NCBI GenBank assembly: GCA_947499925.1
Contig: CANMQR010000009.1
Location: 1 to 10,483, forward strand
Length of the DNA stretch: 10,483 bases
Reading direction: 5' to 3'
DNA from: Neisseriaceae bacterium
GTDB taxonomy: Bacteria; Pseudomonadota; Gammaproteobacteria; Burkholderiales; UBA11063
The translations under genes were made by a program, and so were the position numbers. This document shows, one piece after another, positions 7,687 to 10,483 of the stretch (its first letter is position 1; every line of letters starts with the position of its first letter). Under the pieces are notes generated by a model. The model saw nothing but the letters and a program-made list of their open reading frames with translations. It had not been told where the DNA came from and ran no database searches.

Positions 7687-9191
7687 TGGTATATATCCGT
7701 TCTAGAGTTTAATATTGACTGTGGAGATGCCCAGTCACCGCCTACAGCTTTATAAAGAGCAATCCATGCTTCCACTTCTTCTAATTTTGCATTGGTTAGG
7801 TTTTGTTGATAACTTACAAGGTTAATTCTGACTGTTTCTAGATCAAGTAAATTACTCCAGCCCATATCATATTTTTTGTTCATAGCATTAAAATACTCTT
7901 GATAGTTTTTAACCGCATCATTAGCTGCTACTTGACTTTTGTGTGCTTGATCTATTCTAACTAATGCATTTTCAACATCCTTAACGGCATTGACTACTTT
8001 ACTTTTATAAACAGCTACCGCTTCATCATATTGTGCGTATGCTAAAGATTCTTGAGCTCTTAAATATCCGCCGTCGGTGATGGGTAGACTAAGTGATGGC
8101 CCAAATGACCATGAGTTTGGTGTCCCTGAGTATAATGTACCAGCATTTGCACTAATTGAGCCATTTAAAGTTAGCTGTGGGTAGCGATTAGCAACTGATA
8201 CATCAACATTAGCTAGAGCCGCGGCAACAGATCTTTCGGCAGAGGATACATCAGGACGCTTTGATATAGATTTGGCAGGTATACTTTCAATTGCGGTATC
8301 TATTGGTAGTGGTATAACTGCGTATGTTAATTTCATACGGCTTTCAACTTCTTGGTGGCTTTGACCAGTAAGGGCGACTAGAGTATTATAATATTGTTCG
8401 CAACTGCTTTTTTGGTTTTCTACACTACTTAGAGATTGGGATGCCAAACCCGCGCCTTGCTTACCATCTGATATTGGTGAAAATCCAGTTTTTACTTTTA
8501 ATTCAGTTAGTCTTTGGGTTGATAGTCTTGAATGATATTGACTTTCATATATACTTAACATTGATTGACAAGCTCTGGCACTTACATAAGCATCAGCTAC
8601 TTGCGATGCTAGAGAAATTCTTGCATCATTCCAGTTGGCGATACTAGCTTCAAGTCTTCTTTGGTAGGCACGATTATTACTTGCTATAGCTCCAAACAAA
8701 TCAATCTCCCAGCTAGCGTTTGCTCCAGCTGTATATGCTGTGTTTCCACCTGTAGCGGTACTAAAGAAGTCTTGTGTTACCCCAGTTCCATAACTAGGGA
8801 TTCCACCGATTGAACTTCCTGCACTACTAATCCCACCAAAGCTGTTATTCTGGATACTGCCAGTAGCAGTTCCTGTAATACTTGGGAAGAAAGATGCTCT
8901 TGCTGCTCTCAAATTTGCTTGGGCTTGTTTTATCTTGGCAATTGATTGATCTAAATCAGGGTAGGTATTAATTGCTGACTTAATAAAAGATACTAGTGTA
9001 GGGTCATTAAACTGCCCCCACCAATTTATCATCTGAAGGTTGCTCCCATTATGTGGTAACGTTGCATGCCAAGTGTTTGGCATTTTTAGCTCTTCATTGG
9101 TTTGTGGCTTATAATCTGGCCCAACAGCACATGAGCTTATAAATGTGATAGACATACAGATATAAATAAGACGCGATAATTTTATGTTCAT
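7683..9191 (-). CDS. NodT-family outer-membrane efflux lipoprotein (TolC/OprM type channel)
   Basis: A 502-residue outer-membrane factor that trims to form the exit duct of the pump. The signal peptide ends in ISSC, so C21 is probably lipidated; CAVGPDYKPQ right after it is the classic start of mature NodT/OprM proteins. Two repeats, each of helices with a beta-hairpin, are recognisable. WEIDLFG (161-167) ends the first beta-hairpin; RPDV (312-315) and WSFGPSLSLPITDGG (361-375) mark the second. ALYKAVGGDW (478-487) is the usual C-terminal family signature. Unusual is a Gly/Ser/Thr-rich stretch at about 112-152, between the two strands of the first hairpin, longer than I expect for this family. 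It is the first gene of the operon, though this subunit is often last in such operons. No clear Shine-Dalgarno precedes the ATG, which is the most upstream plausible start. Confidence 0.94.
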   Translation of the reverse strand: MNIKLSRLIYICMSITFISSCAVGPDYKPQTNEELKMPNTWHATLPHNGSNLQMINWWGQFNDPTLVSFIKSAINTYPDLDQSIAKIKQAQANLRAARASFFPSITGTATGSIQNNSFGGISSAGSSIGGIPSYGTGVTQDFFSTATGGNTAYTAGANASWEIDLFGAIASNNRAYQRRLEASIANWNDARISLASQVADAYVSARACQSMLSIYESQYHSRLSTQRLTELKVKTGFSPISDGKQGAGLASQSLSSVENQKSSCEQYYNTLVALTGQSHQEVESRMKLTYAVIPLPIDTAIESIPAKSISKRPDVSSAERSVAAALANVDVSVANRYPQLTLNGSISANAGTLYSGTPNSWSFGPSLSLPITDGGYLRAQESLAYAQYDEAVAVYKSKVVNAVKDVENALVRIDQAHKSQVAANDAVKNYQEYFNAMNKKYDMGWSNLLDLETVRINLVSYQQNLTNAKLEEVEAWIALYKAVGGDWASPQSILNSRTDIYQ

Positions 9192-9228
9192 ATTTTTATT
9201 AAATTGAATTATTGTTGTAAAGATACAG

Positions 9229-9237
9229 ATTATAACA
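9229..9237 (-). promoter_or_regulatory. Extended -10 promoter for the efflux operon
   Basis: Read on the minus strand, TGT followed by TATAAT (9237-9229) is a consensus extended -10 element, about 38 bp before the channel-gene start. No good -35 is seen at 16-18 bp, so activity may depend on the TG extension or an activator. A weak dyad, AGATA (9221-9225) with TATCT (9238-9242), is centred on the -10. No regulator gene adjoins the operon in this window. Confidence 0.5.
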
Positions 9238-9311
9238 TATCTATCAGCTATTAAGACATGATAAAATTATTACTTATTTTCTCATCTAAACTTTACGATA
9301 AAGGCTTTTTA

Positions 9312-9806
9312 ATGTTCAAAAAATTATTTTTGCTATTATTATTAATTTCTAGTGTTTTTGCTGATAATATAGATGTTGCATTTAGCCCAAGTGGTAATGG
9401 TCTAGAATTGGTTTTAAAGGCTATTAACGCATCAACTACTAGTATTTGCATGGCAACTTATAGCTTTACTTCAAGGCCAGTTGCAGAGGCGCTGTTAAAT
9501 GCTAAAAAACGTGGTGTAGTTTTACAGATTGTCTCTGATAAGAAATCAAATGGTAGTAAATATACTGCAACCAAATTCTTAGCTAACCAAGGAATAAATG
9601 TAAGACTTAATGGAAAATATCCGATAATGCATAATAAATTTATTGTTGTTGATAATAAGACTGTTGAAACTGGCTCGTTTAATTATACAAAAGCTGCCGC
9701 AAATAAAAATGCTGAAAATATAATTGTTATTTGGAATAATCCTGTAGTAGCTAGTAAATATGCAGCAGAATGTAAGCGCTTATTTAACGAAGCAACCCCA
9801 TACTAA
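9312..9806 (+). CDS. Secreted Nuc-type phospholipase D-family endonuclease
   Basis: With the start at 9312 the protein has 164 residues. A signal peptide (MFKKLFLLLLLISSVFA, probable cleavage after A17) is followed by a single PLD domain. The HKD motif is H107-N-K109-x4-D114, followed by ETGSFNYTKAA (119-129) and the conserved KNAEN (132-136). One HKD per chain and this size match the Nuc/EndA group, in which two chains dimerise to make one active site that cleaves DNA without metal ions in the periplasm. The sequence closely follows the plasmid-borne Nuc proteins as I remember them (VDN-TVETGSFN-TKAA). AAGG at 9301-9304, seven bases before 9312, fixes this start over the in-frame ATG at 9258, which lacks a binding site and would spoil the signal peptide. 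The gene is divergent from the efflux operon and is followed by a repeat island. It could scavenge nucleotides or degrade incoming DNA. Confidence 0.92.
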   Translation: MFKKLFLLLLLISSVFADNIDVAFSPSGNGLELVLKAINASTTSICMATYSFTSRPVAEALLNAKKRGVVLQIVSDKKSNGSKYTATKFLANQGINVRLNGKYPIMHNKFIVVDNKTVETGSFNYTKAAANKNAENIIVIWNNPVVASKYAAECKRLFNEATPY

Positions 9807-9839
9807 GGTGAGATGATGGAGAGTCTGCACTCTTCTTCT

Positions 9840-9892
9840 CGTCATTCCAAACAAAAACAAGATGCTGCTTCAAAGAGAGTTTGGAATCCATG
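9840..9892 (+). repeat. 53-bp inverted-repeat element, copy 1
   Basis: It starts CGTCATTCC and ends GGAATCCATG. Nine-base arms ATTCCAAAC (9844-9852) and GTTTGGAAT (9879-9887) pair perfectly around a 26-base centre. It aligns without gaps to copies at 10196-10248 and 10258-10310. The arm pair 9850 A / 9881 T is G/C in those two copies, so pairing is kept. Confidence 0.85.
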
Positions 9893-9900
9893 CCATTATC

Positions 9901-9929
9901 CGTCATACCAGCGTAGGCTGGTATCCATG
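9901..9929 (+). repeat. 29-bp short form of the inverted-repeat element, copy 2
   Basis: It has the same CGTCAT start and ATCCATG end as the 53-bp copies, but the centre is only GTAG. The arms ATACCAGC (9905-9912) and GCTGGTAT (9917-9924) form a perfect 8-bp stem with a tetraloop. Pair 9907 A / 9922 T replaces the T/A pair of copies 1 and 4, another compensated change. It lies 8 bp after copy 1 in the same orientation. Confidence 0.85.
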
Positions 9930-9961
9930 CTCTTGCCCTAAATTTATCGCACTTTATTATT

Positions 9962-9980
9962 TGTGCGGTGTGGCCGCACA
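9962..9980. repeat. 7-bp G+C-rich hairpin
   Basis: TGTGCGG (9962-9968) and CCGCACA (9974-9980) pair perfectly around a 5-base loop. It is notably G+C-rich for this genome and has no following T-run, so it does not look like a factor-independent terminator. Confidence 0.6.
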
Positions 9981-9985
9981 CCCCA

Positions 9986-10015
9986 CCTCCTTTCTTTCTT
10001 GAAAAAGAAAGGAGG
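9986..10015. repeat. 12-bp perfect hairpin
   Basis: CCTCCTTTCTTT (9986-9997) pairs exactly with AAAGAAAGGAGG (10004-10015) around the loop CTTGAA. One arm is purine-only and the other pyrimidine-only. Neither strand has a T-run right after the stem, so a terminator role is doubtful. It is probably part of a dispersed repeat. Confidence 0.75.
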
Positions 10016-10035
10016 CAAAGAATTCAAGCCCAGAC

Positions 10036-10146
10036 AAGATTTTTAACGGCTTTTATTTATTGATTTAGCTAAAATCCTTGAAACTCGCTACGCTCAAACA
10101 GCAAGGATTTTTTAACGCTAAATTAATAAATAAAATCCTAAATCTT
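10036..10146. repeat. Long imperfect inverted repeat (~111 bp)
   Basis: The best-matched arms are 10051-10080 and 10102-10135. They share TTTTATTTATT, ATTTAGC and the inner CCTTG/CAAGG stem, with a few mismatches and a small bulge. A weaker outer match (AAGATTT 10036-10042 with AAATCTT 10140-10146) extends it. The 21-base centre contains CTCGCTACGCTCAAACAG, a string of the kind seen in dispersed bacterial repeats. It could be a MITE-like element or fold into a long hairpin RNA. It encodes no protein that I can recognise. Confidence 0.7.
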
Positions 10147-10195
10147 TAATGGGCGATATTGAGGCTGCAGTTTGTCGCTGATACATACTCGTGGC

Positions 10196-10248
10196 GGTCA
10201 TCCCAGACCAAAACTAATTGCTGTTTCAAAAAGAGTCTGGAATCCATG
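10196..10248 (+). repeat. 53-bp inverted-repeat element, copy 3
   Basis: Same orientation and length as copy 1. The arms ATCCCAGAC (10200-10208) and GTCTGGAAT (10235-10243) pair with one mismatch (10202 C against 10241 A). The first base is G rather than C. It ends GGAATCCATG and lies 9 bp before copy 4. Confidence 0.83.
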
Positions 10249-10257
10249 TACTTGCTC

Positions 10258-10310
10258 CGTCATTCCAGACACAAACTTGTTGCTGCCTCAAAGAGAGTCT
10301 GGAATCCATG
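10258..10310 (+). repeat. 53-bp inverted-repeat element, copy 4
   Basis: Closest to the apparent consensus. The arms ATTCCAGAC (10262-10270) and GTCTGGAAT (10297-10305) pair perfectly. The centre shares TGCTG.(T/C)TCAAAGAGAG with copy 1. It ends 45 bp before the -35 of the next gene's promoter. Confidence 0.85.
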
Positions 10311-10354
10311 TTCTAAATTATTTGCTGTATTTTAATAATTATACAAAAATTTAT

Positions 10355-10384
10355 TTGACATTTCTTGATATAGAATTGTATAAT
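10355..10384 (+). promoter_or_regulatory. Near-consensus sigma-70 promoter
   Basis: A perfect TTGACA (10355-10360), an 18-bp spacer and a perfect TATAAT (10379-10384) drive the gene at 10416. The expected start is about 10391, giving a leader of roughly 25 bases. It is the best promoter match in the window. Confidence 0.85.
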
Positions 10385-10402
10385 TTGTTACTTACTACAA
10401 AT
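10383..10402. promoter_or_regulatory. Operator-like dyad over the transcription start
   Basis: ATTTGT (10383-10388) and ACAAAT (10397-10402) are perfect inverted arms 8 bases apart. With one extra base in the left arm, the symmetry extends to TATA...ATA (10379-10405). It overlaps the end of the -10 and the likely start site, where a repressor would block transcription. The arms are short and AT-rich, so chance is possible. Confidence 0.35.
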
Positions 10403-10415
10403 ATAAGGCAAAATA

Positions 10416-10483
10416 ATGCAGCTAAAAGATCTGGTAGAAATACGAACAGGGTTATCCCTTGAGCGTAAGCGTGGTGCAGTTTA
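10416..10483 (+). CDS. 5' end of a gene, possible type I restriction specificity (HsdS-like) subunit
   Basis: Only the first 22 codons are in the window, so any name is tentative. The start is well fixed: an in-frame TAA lies at 10404-10406, AAGG at 10405-10408 is seven bases before the ATG, and a strong promoter lies just upstream. The protein begins MQLKDLVEIRTGLSLERKR. This resembles the opening of target-recognition domains in HsdS and HsdS-like proteins, which commonly read M.L.D...I.TG...R. Such a subunit would pick the DNA sequence for an HsdM methylase and HsdR nuclease, whose genes would be expected beyond the right edge. The position after a repeat island fits accessory defence DNA. 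It could instead be an unrelated small DNA-binding protein. Confidence 0.5.
   Translation, partial: MQLKDLVEIRTGLSLERKRGAV

Larger units (their letters stand above)
9807..10415. other. Repeat-packed intergenic island without a credible gene
   Basis: These 609 bases lie between the nuclease gene and the next gene. They hold four copies of one inverted-repeat family, a 7-bp hairpin, a 12-bp hairpin, a long imperfect inverted repeat and a promoter, each listed separately. Open frames across it (for example minus-strand 9981-9784 and plus-strand 10172-10462) read through repeats. The minus-strand one spells the WIPAYAGMT string that such repeats give in many genomes. The stretch 10147-10195 is unassigned: I see no gene or clear structure there. 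Confidence 0.8.

Noticed and set aside
9258..9311. Upstream ATG for the nuclease gene
   Set aside because: It would add 18 residues ahead of a good signal peptide and has no ribosome-binding site, whereas the ATG at 9312 has AAGG seven bases upstream.
9821..9835. AGAGT-CTGC-ACTCT hairpin as terminator of the nuclease gene
   Set aside because: The stem is only five base pairs, the following tract is interrupted by C, and it is better explained as a repeat remnant.
9784..9981. Minus-strand open frame of 65 codons containing WIPAYAGMT
   Set aside because: It is a translation of the inverted-repeat elements. It has no ribosome-binding site and overlaps the nuclease 3' end.
9986..10015. Rho-independent terminator
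   Set aside because: The stem is strong, but neither strand has a U-run after it, and it lies 180 bp beyond the nearest stop codon.
9840..10310. CRISPR array
   Set aside because: Repeat units are 53 or 29 bp, the gaps between them are 8, 9 and 266 bp, and there are no uniform spacers of about 30-40 bp.
10172..10462. Plus-strand open frame of 96 codons
   Set aside because: It runs through repeat copies 3 and 4 and then the promoter and start of the next gene in another frame, and has no family resemblance.

Overview
The window is a low-G+C stretch of a bacterial chromosome, about one third G+C by eye. It is probably from a betaproteobacterium, perhaps an AT-rich member of the Neisseriales. 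The main reason is MutL: its C-terminal half has the DMHA-type endonuclease motif and a CNHGRPTW...RGQ ending, which I remember from neisserial and other betaproteobacterial MutL proteins. The two-membrane pump operon and the lipoproteins confirm a Gram-negative cell. The taxon is an inference; no rRNA or tRNA gene is present to settle it.

Layout. At the left, a small LapA-domain membrane protein (minus strand) runs out toward the window edge, where lapB might begin. A 200-bp divergent promoter region separates it from mutL (plus strand). mutL is followed 44 bp later by a membrane-anchored metallophosphoesterase, probably in the same transcript. This pair collides tail to tail with a three-gene minus-strand operon for a tripartite RND efflux pump. 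The two stop codons at the collision lie in one 6-bp TCATGA palindrome. In transcription order the pump operon is outer-membrane channel lipoprotein (NodT family), periplasmic adaptor lipoprotein, then HAE1-type inner-membrane pump. Its reading frames overlap as ATGA and TAATG, so the three proteins are probably made by coupled translation. Divergent from the operon lies a small secreted Nuc-type phospholipase D-family nuclease.

Right end. About 600 bp after the nuclease hold no credible gene and are packed with repeats. There are three 53-bp copies of an inverted-repeat element and a 29-bp short form. Their stems differ by paired, compensating base changes. A 7-bp hairpin, a 12-bp perfect hairpin and a ~110-bp imperfect inverted repeat lie between them. 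Just past the island is a near-consensus sigma-70 promoter (TTGACA-N18-TATAAT) with an operator-like dyad, then the first 22 codons of a gene that resembles a type I restriction specificity (HsdS-like) subunit. This suggests that accessory or defence DNA begins at the right edge.

Most of the window is well-known housekeeping and efflux biology. The parts most worth a second look are the covarying repeat family and the truncated gene behind its strong, possibly regulated promoter.
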